Source: Paraglaciecola sp030730205
Lineage (GTDB): Bacteria; Pseudomonadota; Gammaproteobacteria; Enterobacterales; Alteromonadaceae
DNA: 64,000 nucleotides
Direction of reading: 5' to 3'
Assembly (NCBI RefSeq): GCF_052119645.1
Contig: NZ_JBGQOM010000003.1
Coordinates: 1 to 64,000 of the forward strand
Numbering within the stretch: position 1 is the stretch's first letter; every line of letters starts with the position of its first letter. Under the pieces are notes generated by a model. That model ran no database searches. It had not been told where the DNA came from and worked only from the letters and a program-made list of their open reading frames with translations. Shown here piece after piece: positions 44,481-53,264 of the stretch. Position numbers and translations under genes: made by a program.

Positions 44481-45266
44481 TCACATGGCCTGTGGTCTTG
44501 TCTTAATTTGCACCACGTCCAAGTCAGATAGTGCACTTATTGAGTCCTGTAATTTTTCTTCTACTTCATCAATGGCTACCAAGCTTAAACACAAGGAATC
44601 AGCTCTCGCTTCTAATGCGCTACTTTGAAACTCTACTCGCTGTTCAATGCTTTGCCCAAACCGCTCCATTTTACGCTCAAAAGCATCCATATCGCCGCCG
44701 CTAAATAATATTTCACTACCAATAGAAATGAGTAGGTGGCCCATAGAGTTTGAGACTACTTGTTCTATGACATTCTCAAATTCGTCCTCCCAGTCTTGCC
44801 CTAAAAAATTACCGTCATTGAAACTATCCGAATTTAAACGTATTTCGCCATTACTGGCGTAAAAATTCATGTGAATTTGATCGCCTAACTCATCCAGTTT
44901 GCTAGTTAAATCATGAATTGCATCACTTTCACCACCAAGCAACTCATAGAAAACCTCGTTAACGGTGACACTGGCCAATTTTATAGCATCGCTCGCTATG
45001 GCGGCCGCTTGAGGAGCTGCAGCATAAATACCCGCATAATAATCAGAAACTAAACTTTGTTGGTAACGAGATAACGCAATTTTTTCGCCATTAACAAAAA
45101 GTTGGTTGGCTTGATTAATCACGATTTTGCTGTGATCGTCAGTTTCAATACTCAACACACTCTTTTCTAATTGAAGGCTACCCTCAAAACTAATGTCGCA
45201 TTCGTTCGCCGCAGCGTAAGTAGTAGTGGTTAAAGTCAATAAGCCAGCCAGTAATAAGGTACGCAT
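44481..45266 (-). CDS. YggN-like (DUF2884) exported protein
   Basis: 261 residues from MRTLLLAG, chosen because TTGGAGAA lies about 5 nt upstream; an in-frame ATG occurs 12 nt earlier. A signal peptide is cleaved near TYA/ANA. The body matches DUF2884: the Cys of NECDISFEGSLQL and SQYQQSLVSDYYAGI-like sequence. Two cysteines in the mature chain could pair. It is periplasmic and of unknown role. Confidence 0.85.
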   Translation of the reverse strand: MRTLLLAGLLTLTTTTYAAANECDISFEGSLQLEKSVLSIETDDHSKIVINQANQLFVNGEKIALSRYQQSLVSDYYAGIYAAAPQAAAIASDAIKLASVTVNEVFYELLGGESDAIHDLTSKLDELGDQIHMNFYASNGEIRLNSDSFNDGNFLGQDWEDEFENVIEQVVSNSMGHLLISIGSEILFSGGDMDAFERKMERFGQSIEQRVEFQSSALEARADSLCLSLVAIDEVEEKLQDSISALSDLDVVQIKTRPQAM

Positions 45267-45562
45267 GATATTCTCCAAGAGCGTTTTTTGATTAATATGA
45301 CTTAACTAGAGCAAAGCCTAAGCCAACTATTTTTATTCATATTTATCAATAAGTTGCCCTGCGCCATTACCTTATATTTGCTGTAAACATTAAAGTAAGT
45401 AGCGTAATTGACGAATTATTAGTGTAAAAGACAATACTCTTGGTTTTAATATAGATGGCAGCTAAATACGCTAAAAATATGGGAAAAAATTGTCATAGGC
45501 CCTGAAGATAGCTTACAATTTGACGTACATTCATAGGCACTAGCGTCTTAAGGGTAAATTTA

Positions 45563-45760
45563 ATGAGTAACTGGGTCGAACCACTGATTTTTTTGTTAAT
45601 GGTAATTTCATTTGTACTAGGTGTTAGCAGTATTATTATGGGCGTATTTGCTCAGCCTGCCGCTACCGCATCGATGAAAACCAAAGTTGAATACGGCTTT
45701 TTCGGTTTGACTGGTTTAGTGCTTTGCGCGGTATTTAGTTACGCTTTAGCCATCGCTTAG
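45563..45760 (+). CDS. Small two-helix membrane protein
   Basis: 65 residues with two hydrophobic helices (about 7-29 and 45-64) separated by a short polar loop with MKTKVEYG. The start has a modest AAGGGTA upstream. It stands alone, converging on the MscS-type channel gene. No family recognised. About 280 bp upstream are free of other genes. Confidence 0.6.
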   Translation: MSNWVEPLIFLLMVISFVLGVSSIIMGVFAQPAATASMKTKVEYGFFGLTGLVLCAVFSYALAIA

Positions 45761-45774
45761 CTTTTAGCGTTATT

Positions 45775-47028
45775 CTAGGGCCTGTCGCTCATACGTTGAT
45801 AGGCTCTTAGTTTGAAAACAGGCAAAATAGCCAATAGATGGTCAAATATATCAGCCTGTATCCCTTCATAGTTAACCCAATTTTTATCTGCACTAAAACA
45901 ATAGATCTCTAAAGGTAAACCCAATTCGGTAGGTGGCAACTGCCTAACCATTAACGTCATGTCTTGATTCAATTTAGGATGATTGGCTAAATATGCCTGC
46001 ACATAGGCGCGCAACGTGCCTATATTGGTTAAGCGTCGGCTATTGACTAAGTCTTGTGTATCGATTTTTTGTTCGCTATGAAAGGCTTGCAGTTCATCTT
46101 TTTTCTTTTGGATATAGGTTTTGATAAAGCGAATTTTCGCGAAGTCTTCTAACATCTGCTCATCGCAAAACTGCACACTTTGCACATCAATATTGATCGC
46201 ACGTTTTATTCGCCGTCCACCGGATTCACTCATTCCTCGCCAGTTTTTGACTGGCTCTGCGATTAACGCGTACGTCGGGATGGTGGTGATGGTTTTGTCC
46301 CAATTTTGTACTTTAACCGTAGTTAAACCCACTTGTAGCACTTCACCATCGGCTTCAAATTTTGGCATCGATATCCAATCGCCGGTATTGACCATGCGAT
46401 TAGCCGCTATTTGAATACCTGCAACAAAACCTAAAATCGTATCTCTGAAAAGTAACAGTAATATAGCAGTGACTGCACCCAAACCAGACAAAAGTAATAA
46501 GGGCGACTTATCAAGTATACTGGATATCACCAGTACCAAAGCAACGATGATGACAAACAATTTACCTACTTGAATAAAGCCGGTAATAGGTGCCTTTTTG
46601 GCTAAGTTCGACGCGTTATAGGTATCTTCGATGGTGTTTAACAGCGCACTTATCATTCTCACCATGGTGATCAGCGCATAAATAATCGCTACTTTTTGCA
46701 AGAAGTTGAGTAAAAGCGGACGACTAATAAACAAAGGGCAAAGCGTGTGGATCAATAAAGCAGGTGCTAAATGGCTGGCCCGACGAAAGAAGTTATGTTT
46801 GTGTAATTCGTCATCGAAAGTATTTTTAGTACGCAGTATCAACTGCGTCACATTGCCGCTTAAAAACACGCGGGTCATTTTAAAGCTAAGCCAAGCAAGA
46901 CAGAAAATAACAAACAAGGCGCTAAGCTGAAATAACAAACCAGTCTGCGTCACCTTAATGCCAAAGTAGGCAAAACTATCGATAAAGGCTTGCGTTATGA
47001 GGTCGTTAGCTTTCACTGGGTTTTCCAT
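45775..47028 (-). CDS. MscS-family mechanosensitive channel, YbdG-like
   Basis: 417 residues, like YbdG of E. coli (415). Five membrane helices, the last being the pore-lining stretch LLLLSGLGAVTAILLLLFRDTILGFVAG, then a cytoplasmic beta domain (VGLTTVKVQNWDKTITTIPTYALI). It is the third gene after two acyltransferases, overlapping the upstream one by 23 bp. YbdG gives low-conductance protection against mild hypo-osmotic shock. Confidence 0.9.
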   Translation of the reverse strand: MENPVKANDLITQAFIDSFAYFGIKVTQTGLLFQLSALFVIFCLAWLSFKMTRVFLSGNVTQLILRTKNTFDDELHKHNFFRRASHLAPALLIHTLCPLFISRPLLLNFLQKVAIIYALITMVRMISALLNTIEDTYNASNLAKKAPITGFIQVGKLFVIIVALVLVISSILDKSPLLLLSGLGAVTAILLLLFRDTILGFVAGIQIAANRMVNTGDWISMPKFEADGEVLQVGLTTVKVQNWDKTITTIPTYALIAEPVKNWRGMSESGGRRIKRAINIDVQSVQFCDEQMLEDFAKIRFIKTYIQKKKDELQAFHSEQKIDTQDLVNSRRLTNIGTLRAYVQAYLANHPKLNQDMTLMVRQLPPTELGLPLEIYCFSADKNWVNYEGIQADIFDHLLAILPVFKLRAYQRMSDRP

Positions 47029-47911
47029 CTAGGTTGCAAATTAATTGATCTTTTTCGAGCCATACGTGGTTTAGCCATGACTGAAAATTTATGCGAAACT
47101 GCTCATTCTCAAAATAGTCACCAATAATGCCTTCTTGCACATCTAACACTTTAACTCTTAATACAACTTTGCTCAGCTTACCGCCTAACATCGCCAACAT
47201 GGCGCTACCTTTGGTATTGGGATACACAATGGTCACATCCAAAATACTGGTAAACAACTCCCCCATAGCCGCTAGGGTAAACGCAATCCCCCCTGCTTTT
47301 GGCGGCAAAAGTTTTTGATAGGGGCTTTGCCGAAGACGATGTTTTTCGCTGGTAAAGCGGCTGCCTTCAACAAAGTTAATTACTGTGGTCGGCATCTTTT
47401 TAAATTTTTCACAAAATTGTTTTGTGGTTTCAATATCTTTGCCCTTTAAATGCGGATTTTTGGCAACAAACGCACTGCTATAGCGGCGCATGAAAGGCAT
47501 ATCTAAGGCCCATGCTCCTAAGCCCACAAAGGGCAGCCAAATCAGCTCTTTTTTAAGAAAAAATTTAGGTGCCGGGATCCGATCGGCGGCAAATTCAGTC
47601 AAGATAACAATATCCAACCAACTTAGATGATTTGGCATCATCAAATACCATTCGTCTTTACTCAGCTTGCCTTCAACCACATAGTCAAATTGGATACGAT
47701 TGGTCTGTTTAATCAATTTCACACTGAGCTTGCCAAACGCACACAACATAAAATTAATTAATAAATTAACCGGTTTAACCACCACACTGAAGGGTAAGAG
47801 CAGTTTGATTATGCCGAATAAAATAATCAACACGCCCCAAAAAGCAATATTGATTAGTTGCAGGCACAGATGCAAAGGAAATAACAAAAAAGCAGGTAGG
47901 AAACGCAACAT
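47006..47911 (-). CDS. PlsC-type acyltransferase, YihG-like (copy 1)
   Basis: 301 residues. N-terminal membrane segment, acyltransferase motif I NHLSWLD (HxxxxD; about 94-100), conserved FLKKELIWLPFVGLGAWALDMPFMRR, and motif FVEGSRFT. It transfers acyl chains to lysophosphatidic-type acceptors; E. coli YihG is a third 1-acylglycerol-3-phosphate acyltransferase. It starts one base after the stop of its paralogue, and its end overlaps the ybdG-like gene. Confidence 0.9.
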   Translation of the reverse strand: MLRFLPAFLLFPLHLCLQLINIAFWGVLIILFGIIKLLLPFSVVVKPVNLLINFMLCAFGKLSVKLIKQTNRIQFDYVVEGKLSKDEWYLMMPNHLSWLDIVILTEFAADRIPAPKFFLKKELIWLPFVGLGAWALDMPFMRRYSSAFVAKNPHLKGKDIETTKQFCEKFKKMPTTVINFVEGSRFTSEKHRLRQSPYQKLLPPKAGGIAFTLAAMGELFTSILDVTIVYPNTKGSAMLAMLGGKLSKVVLRVKVLDVQEGIIGDYFENEQFRINFQSWLNHVWLEKDQLICNLDGKPSES

Positions 47912-47912
47912 A

Positions 47913-48815
47913 CTACTTTTGGCTCATGGCTAGTTTTTTAAGTTCTTGGTCTTTTTGCTTCCACAATTGGCTAAGCCATACTTGGAATATTTCACGTTGC
48001 TCTGGATTGTCAAAATAATCCATACCAAATACGCCGCTATTTACCAGCTCTTCTATTGAAAAGACCGCCACATGAACATTGATTTGGGGCACCCTGCCAC
48101 ATACAAAATCCCAATAACTCGGGATCCCATGTGGGTAGTGTATCGTGATATCTAGTAACTTATGTAACTTATCACCCATTGCACTTAAAACGTAGGCCAT
48201 GCCCCCCGCTTTAGGATTTAGCAAACATTCCAGAGAGGTGTTTTGTGCCGCATTTTTTTGGGGTGTAAAACGCGTGCCTTCAACAAAGTTCATGATACTG
48301 ACGGGTTTGAAACGAAATTTCTCGCAGGCCTTGCGCGTTGCCTCTAAGTCTTTGCCTTTTAATTGGGGATGCTTGGCGATAAAAGCTTTGCTATAGCGGC
48401 GCATAAATGGAAAATCTAAGGCCCACCACGCCAAACCTAAAAATGGCACCCAGATGAGTTCCTTTTTAAGGAAGAATTTTAAAAATGGAATTTTACGATT
48501 AAAAACTCGCTGCAATACCAAAATATCAACCCAAGAGGCATGATTCGCAATAATCAAATACCAATCTTTATGGGTTAAACCATCAACGCCGCTGACATTA
48601 AAATGGGTTCTCGAAAATAGATTTTGATTGAGCTTATTAATACTGATCCAAGCAGTAGCGCAGCCGTCTAAGAAATACGATAAAAACGTACGCCAAGGCT
48701 TAATGGGGATAATCTTCAAAATCGACATGATCAAGATTGGCGTAACCCAAAAAACAGTATTAATAAAATAAAAGAGGGATGATAAAATTCCGATAAATAC
48801 GTGCATAACTGCCAA
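47913..48815 (-). CDS. PlsC-type acyltransferase, YihG-like (copy 2)
   Basis: 300 residues, clearly paralogous to copy 1: NHASWVD motif I, FLKKELIWVPFLGLAWWALDFPFMRRYSKAF, FVEGTRFTPQ. N-terminal hydrophobic anchor (about 1-30). It is the first gene of a three-gene unit (acyltransferase, acyltransferase, MscS-type channel), which hints at coordinated membrane-lipid and osmotic adaptation. Confidence 0.9.
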   Translation of the reverse strand: MAVMHVFIGILSSLFYFINTVFWVTPILIMSILKIIPIKPWRTFLSYFLDGCATAWISINKLNQNLFSRTHFNVSGVDGLTHKDWYLIIANHASWVDILVLQRVFNRKIPFLKFFLKKELIWVPFLGLAWWALDFPFMRRYSKAFIAKHPQLKGKDLEATRKACEKFRFKPVSIMNFVEGTRFTPQKNAAQNTSLECLLNPKAGGMAYVLSAMGDKLHKLLDITIHYPHGIPSYWDFVCGRVPQINVHVAVFSIEELVNSGVFGMDYFDNPEQREIFQVWLSQLWKQKDQELKKLAMSQK

Positions 48816-48942
48816 AAATAACCTAACTTCGTCAAAAACAGCAGCAAGTGTAAACCAAAACGGTGTTTAAGCAGTAGCAAAAAATCATCTGAGGCAGGAT
48901 GCTATTGCTTGTTTTTAGACAAGTTACGGCTAGACGAGTGCG

Positions 48943-48970
48943 TAGCCAAAATCTTTAAGACATTTGGCTA
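48943..48970 (-). terminator. Weak hairpin after the SYLF lipoprotein gene
   Basis: Eight-bp inverted repeat TAGCCAAA/TTTGGCTA with a 12-nt loop, 18 bp after the gene end. There is no good T-run, so this is tentative. Confidence 0.35.
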
Positions 48971-48988
48971 GCGAATTATCCGAAAGAT

Positions 48989-49561
48989 CTAATTTAGTTC
49001 GTCATTAGGCCAGTATTTGGTTCCTTTTATCGTTGCTTGCAAGGCTAATCCATTTTTAGTGATTTGATAAATGGTCATATTGTCCACCGTTACTTCACCA
49101 CCTGCAGCGCCGCCTTTTTCTCCCGCTTTTGCCGCTGCATCCGCTTGAGCACCAAAAGCCCAGCCTTGATTTACAAATCGATCTAACACCGCTTGATTGT
49201 GGAAAATAAAGATAACGCGAAAGTCTTTAACGCCTGCGCCTATACCTAGGCCCACTTCTGCCATTTTCATATACGTTTGCGCACCTGTAGCATTATTTTT
49301 AACCACACCATAACCACCACCAAAACTGGCTAACAGCACATTAACGTTAGTGTTATCAAACACCGCATATCCTGCAGCACTCATAATTTGCTGTTCAACA
49401 CTGGGCTTTAACACAAACAACTCATCAAGGACCTTAGCCCGCATTTCCAGTACCACTTGGCGCTGCTGATTGACGTTTTCACCTGAACTACTTGCGCAGC
49501 TCGATAGGCCTAAACACATCAAAACAAAAGCTAGACTACGATAACAATTTACTACTTGCAT
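48989..49561 (-). CDS. SYLF-domain (YSC84-like) lipoprotein
   Basis: 190 residues from MQVVNCYR (GAGAAGAG before the ATG). Lipobox LSSC (Cys about 21). The SYLF domain spans about 55-190: AAGYAVFDNTNVNVLLASFGGGYGVVKN, YMKMAEVGLGIGAGVKDFRVIFIF. SYLF proteins bind phosphoinositides or phospholipids in eukaryotes; bacterial lipoprotein members are poorly understood. The same frame continues open for 94 codons upstream (see the entry at 49562-49843). Confidence 0.88.
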   Translation of the reverse strand: MQVVNCYRSLAFVLMCLGLSSCASSSGENVNQQRQVVLEMRAKVLDELFVLKPSVEQQIMSAAGYAVFDNTNVNVLLASFGGGYGVVKNNATGAQTYMKMAEVGLGIGAGVKDFRVIFIFHNQAVLDRFVNQGWAFGAQADAAAKAGEKGGAAGGEVTVDNMTIYQITKNGLALQATIKGTKYWPNDELN

Positions 49562-49843
49562 ACTCTTCTCCTCGGGTTTGGCGCTTTTCAACCATGACTC
49601 AACATTGTTTTGGCATGAATAAAAATCCGCTTTGTCCAAGCAGAAGCAATTATCAATCCAAGCTTTATGTAAACCCTGCTGAGTTTGCAGATTATCTAAG
49701 TGCGCCGCTTCACCCCGACCGGAAAATGCAGTGTGACAAGCGGATAAATACTGGCTTTGCGTGGCAGTGAAGCTAAACTCAGCGATGCAAATAAAGGCTA
49801 GAGCATAGGCACATAGAGGCTCATAGTAGCGTGACGCCAACAC
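49562..49843 (-). other. In-frame open extension upstream of the SYLF lipoprotein, coding-like
   Basis: 94 codons with no stop before the SYLF start. The codons look genuinely coding, and the peptide starts with a signal-like stretch (AYALAFICIAEFSFTA), then a helical segment with four cysteines (36, 66, 68, 77). No ATG exists in this stretch; only TTG (49843) or GTG (49846) could start it, without a clear ribosome site. Possible readings are a former secreted gene fused by stop loss, or chance. The SYLF gene has its own signal and ribosome site. Confidence 0.3.
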
Positions 49844-50105
49844 GCTTCTGCCGCGTTATTCGGTACCACGCTATGCATCACTCTTGATATTGTTACTTTT
49901 TCACTACGGATAAAGGTAAATCTTACACAGATGCGTTGACGTTTTTTCTAGCTCGCTATGTATGTACTTGCTAGCCCCAATATCACGTTATTTCATTACA
50001 TACGTTTGCAACAAATCGCCATTGATAGTCGCTACGATTACACTGGCTTCAATGTAATAAAAAATCAGGAAAAACGGAGTGAGCCAATTTAACGGTTATT
50101 TCAGG
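49844..50105. other. Intergenic region upstream of the GH13 amylase
   Basis: No supported ORF. It contains the ACGT-centred palindrome at 49996-50011. A GTG at 50079 is an alternative amylase start. Confidence 0.45.
49996..50011. promoter_or_regulatory. LacI-type palindrome upstream of the amylase gene
   Basis: TTACATACGTTTGCAA is symmetric at 12 of 16 positions around a central ACGT. LacI-family maltose/starch repressors of proteobacteria bind operators of this general shape. It lies about 95 bp before the amylase ATG. The regulator gene is not in the window. Confidence 0.5.
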
Positions 50106-51968
50106 ATGATAAAAAGTGCCCTTTTATATGGGTTAATTACTTATAGCTCGGCGGCTTCAGCCACACCGATTGAACGAGTAGAACCGCTCTTTTGGTGGAC
50201 CGGTATGGCAAATCAACAAGTGCAACTCATGGTATACGGTGAAAACATTGGTCGAACCACGGTCACAACCTCCTATTCAAATGTCACTATTCTCAATACC
50301 GAGCAGGTGGACAATCCGAATTATCTGTTTGTCACCTTAGATATTGCCCCAGACACTCAACCTGGACAACTTACTCTGGAATTTTATAGCCCGACAAGTA
50401 GCAGCCCATTTCGCTATTTATATGAACTAAAAGCCCGCGAAGCTGGTTCCGCTGAGAGACAGGGATTTAATCAAAGCGATGCCATCTATTTGTTGGTACC
50501 TGACAGATTTGCCAACGGTGATCCCACAAACGATGCCAGTAAAGAGACCCTTGAGTTGCCCAACAGGAGTGAACCGAATGGTCGCCATGGTGGCGATATT
50601 CAAGGTATAAGCAATGCACTGAGTTATCTTCACGATATGGGGTTTACCCAGATCTGGTCAACGCCTTTAACAGAGAACAATAGTGGCGCATATTCGTATC
50701 ATGGTTATGCCGCAACCGATTTATATCGCATTGATCCTCGCTTTGGCAACAATGCCACATACCGCGACTTTGTTAGTAAAGCGAAAGTACAGGGCATTGG
50801 CGTTATTAAAGATATAGTGTTGAACCATATTGGTATCGAACACTGGTGGATGAAAGATGTGCCCGACGCCAATTGGATCAATAACAACGCTGCTTTTAGC
50901 CCTACTAATCATGCTCGTCAGACCGTGCAAGATCCTTACAGCGCCAACATCGATAAAAGCGCTTTTGTCGCAGGTTGGTTTGTGCCCACCATGCCCGACT
51001 TAAATCAACAGCACCCTTTGTTAGCCACCTACCTGATCCAAAATAGTATTTGGTGGATTGAATACGCCGGACTATCTGGCATACGCGAAGACACTTATAG
51101 CTATGCAGACAAAACCTTTTTGAGTCAGTGGGCCAATAGCATACTGAACGAATACCCTAATTTTACTATGGTTGGTGAAGAGTGGAGTGCTAATCCGCTG
51201 ATTGTGGCTTATTGGCAACAAGACAAAACAAACATCGATGGATATGAGGGCACAATGCCCAGCATGATGGATTTTCCGAATTACTATGGGATGTTGGCTG
51301 CGCTAAACGAAGAAGAAAGCTGGGATACAGGCTGGATTAAACTTTATCAATCATTAGCTAATGACGGTATTTATCCAGACCCTACAAAACTGGTGCTATT
51401 TGAAGGCAATCACGATACTGCCAGACTCTTTTCATTACTCGATGAGGACGTCCACAAATTCGCACAAGCCATGGTATTGATGACGACCTTACCCCGTATT
51501 CCACAGTTTTTTTATGGCACAGAAATCCTGATGCAAAGCCCCAAACAACGAGATGATGGGCTGGTGCGCAGTGACTTTCCAGGTGGTTGGGATGAAGATG
51601 CAAGGAGTGCCTTTACAGGCCAAGGTTTAAGTGCACAACAACGCCAAGCACAATCTTTGCTAAGCCGCCTTTTAAACTATCGTAAAAATAATCTTGCAAT
51701 TAGTCATGGCAGCATGACGCATTTTTTTCCACAAGATGGCGTTTATAGCTATGTTCGAGGGGAAAAGCACGGTTCAACACATAATCAGCTATGGGTGTTT
51801 TTGAGTAAAAATGACCAGCCAGTGGCCCTTGATAGCGCTCGCTATGAAGAGCTTGCACCTGATACCTGTTTGTTTACTGATGTTCTGAGCGGCCAACAGT
51901 ATTCTGGGCTAAACGAAGTCAGTATTCCTGCGCGGGCTTGGCTAATGTTGGAATGTCAGCCAAAATAG
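50106..51968 (+). CDS. Exported GH13 alpha-amylase / cyclomaltodextrinase-like enzyme
   Basis: 620 residues from MIKSALLYG; a GTG at 50079 would add 9 residues. The signal peptide is cleaved near ASA. An N-terminal cyclomaltodextrinase-type beta domain (about 22-120) precedes the TIM barrel. Catalytic residues: nucleophile Asp in GIREDTY (about 329), acid/base Glu in VGEEW (about 358), transition-state Asp in FEGNHDTAR (about 437). GGDIQGI and DIVLNHIG are also typical. It likely hydrolyses maltodextrins or cyclodextrins in the periplasm. chrA follows closely but is probably unrelated in function. Confidence 0.93.
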   Translation: MIKSALLYGLITYSSAASATPIERVEPLFWWTGMANQQVQLMVYGENIGRTTVTTSYSNVTILNTEQVDNPNYLFVTLDIAPDTQPGQLTLEFYSPTSSSPFRYLYELKAREAGSAERQGFNQSDAIYLLVPDRFANGDPTNDASKETLELPNRSEPNGRHGGDIQGISNALSYLHDMGFTQIWSTPLTENNSGAYSYHGYAATDLYRIDPRFGNNATYRDFVSKAKVQGIGVIKDIVLNHIGIEHWWMKDVPDANWINNNAAFSPTNHARQTVQDPYSANIDKSAFVAGWFVPTMPDLNQQHPLLATYLIQNSIWWIEYAGLSGIREDTYSYADKTFLSQWANSILNEYPNFTMVGEEWSANPLIVAYWQQDKTNIDGYEGTMPSMMDFPNYYGMLAALNEEESWDTGWIKLYQSLANDGIYPDPTKLVLFEGNHDTARLFSLLDEDVHKFAQAMVLMTTLPRIPQFFYGTEILMQSPKQRDDGLVRSDFPGGWDEDARSAFTGQGLSAQQRQAQSLLSRLLNYRKNNLAISHGSMTHFFPQDGVYSYVRGEKHGSTHNQLWVFLSKNDQPVALDSARYEELAPDTCLFTDVLSGQQYSGLNEVSIPARAWLMLECQPK

Positions 51969-51994
51969 CAACAATTGTCATGTTAGCTTAATTG

Positions 51995-53182
51995 ATGGAC
52001 GGCGTGCTCAGTAATCTTCTCAACATTTTTTGGCGCTTTTTTGCTTTGGGCTGTATTAGCTTTGGAGGCCCCGCGGCGCATATTGGCTATTTTCAAGCGA
52101 CCTTTGTTAAACGTTTAAAATGGCTAAGCCAAGAAAATTACGCCACGCTTGTGGCCGCCAGTCAATTTTTGCCCGGCCCAGGATCCAGTCAGGTGGGTTT
52201 TGCAATTGGCTTACACCGAGCGGGTCTAGCTGGAGGCCTCACTGCTTTTTTAGGTTTTACCTTACCCTCATTCTGTATCATGTTGGCACTTGCTAATTAC
52301 ATGCACTCACCCACTGCAGCTCAGTGGGTTCACAATATCATTGCGGGCCTCATGTTACTTGCCGTGGCTGTGGTTGCTGACGCCATATTGACCATGGCCC
52401 AACAATTTTGCCGTACTGTTGTTACGCGATGGATGGCATTGACTGTTGCTGTAATTCTCTTGTGTTTTAATAGTGTTTATTCACAAATTGTGCTGTTGAG
52501 TGTGGCCGCATTTATCGGATTCGTTGGGCAAAGGCATTTTGCCAGGGGTGCAATTTTGGCGCCCGTGCAGCGCCGTTATGTTAAGACCACAATTGCATTG
52601 ACGATATTTGTCATATTATTTATTGCCAGTGCTTTAGTTCGCTATTTTTACCCCGATATGGCCCTCGGTGTTTTTGATATCGCGGGGCGGTTTTATCAAA
52701 GTGGTAGCTTAGTATTTGGTGGTGGACATGTGGTGTTACCTTTATTGCAACAAAACCTCGGGACTAGCGTTACGCCTGATTCATTTTTACTTGCTTACGG
52801 GGCGGCGCAAGGAGTGCCAGGCCCGATGTTTAGTATTGCCACGTTTTTAGGGGCGAACATGATGCCGGACTCTCCTTTAACAGGAGCCTGCGTGGCAACA
52901 ATAAGCATATTCTTGCCTGGCTTATTACTCATGTATGCCCTGCATCAACAATGGGCGGTATTGTCAGCTCGTCCCGCATTTAATGGCGCAATGACCGCCA
53001 TTAACGCTGCCGTTGTTGGTTTACTGTTTAGTGCTTGGGTCAACCCAATGGTAAGTCACGCAGTGCAACAATACAGTGATGCGCTGCTTATCCTCGTTTT
53101 ATTGGTGTTATACCGTTTTTTAAAATGGCCGGTACTACTGATAATGCTGCTGGCCTGTGCTTATACCTCCATCTTGCGGTAA
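51995..53182 (+). CDS. chrA: Chromate transporter ChrA
   Basis: 395 residues from the ATG at 51995; a TTG sits one codon upstream. Two homologous CHR domains with about 12 membrane helices. Signatures: FGGPAAHIGYF and QFLPGPGSSQVGFAIG in the first half, FGGGHVVLPLL and GAAQGVPGPMFSIATFLG in the second. Long-chain ChrA proteins export chromate. The start is 26 bp after the amylase stop with no clear ribosome site. Confidence 0.92.
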   Translation: MDGVLSNLLNIFWRFFALGCISFGGPAAHIGYFQATFVKRLKWLSQENYATLVAASQFLPGPGSSQVGFAIGLHRAGLAGGLTAFLGFTLPSFCIMLALANYMHSPTAAQWVHNIIAGLMLLAVAVVADAILTMAQQFCRTVVTRWMALTVAVILLCFNSVYSQIVLLSVAAFIGFVGQRHFARGAILAPVQRRYVKTTIALTIFVILFIASALVRYFYPDMALGVFDIAGRFYQSGSLVFGGGHVVLPLLQQNLGTSVTPDSFLLAYGAAQGVPGPMFSIATFLGANMMPDSPLTGACVATISIFLPGLLLMYALHQQWAVLSARPAFNGAMTAINAAVVGLLFSAWVNPMVSHAVQQYSDALLILVLLVLYRFLKWPVLLIMLLACAYTSILR

Positions 53183-53264
53183 GTTTCCTGTGTAGCAAGC
53201 GCCGTGCAGCATAGTAAGCCCTACTCTCATGTAAACGAATCGGCTAATTTCAACGATCTAATCA

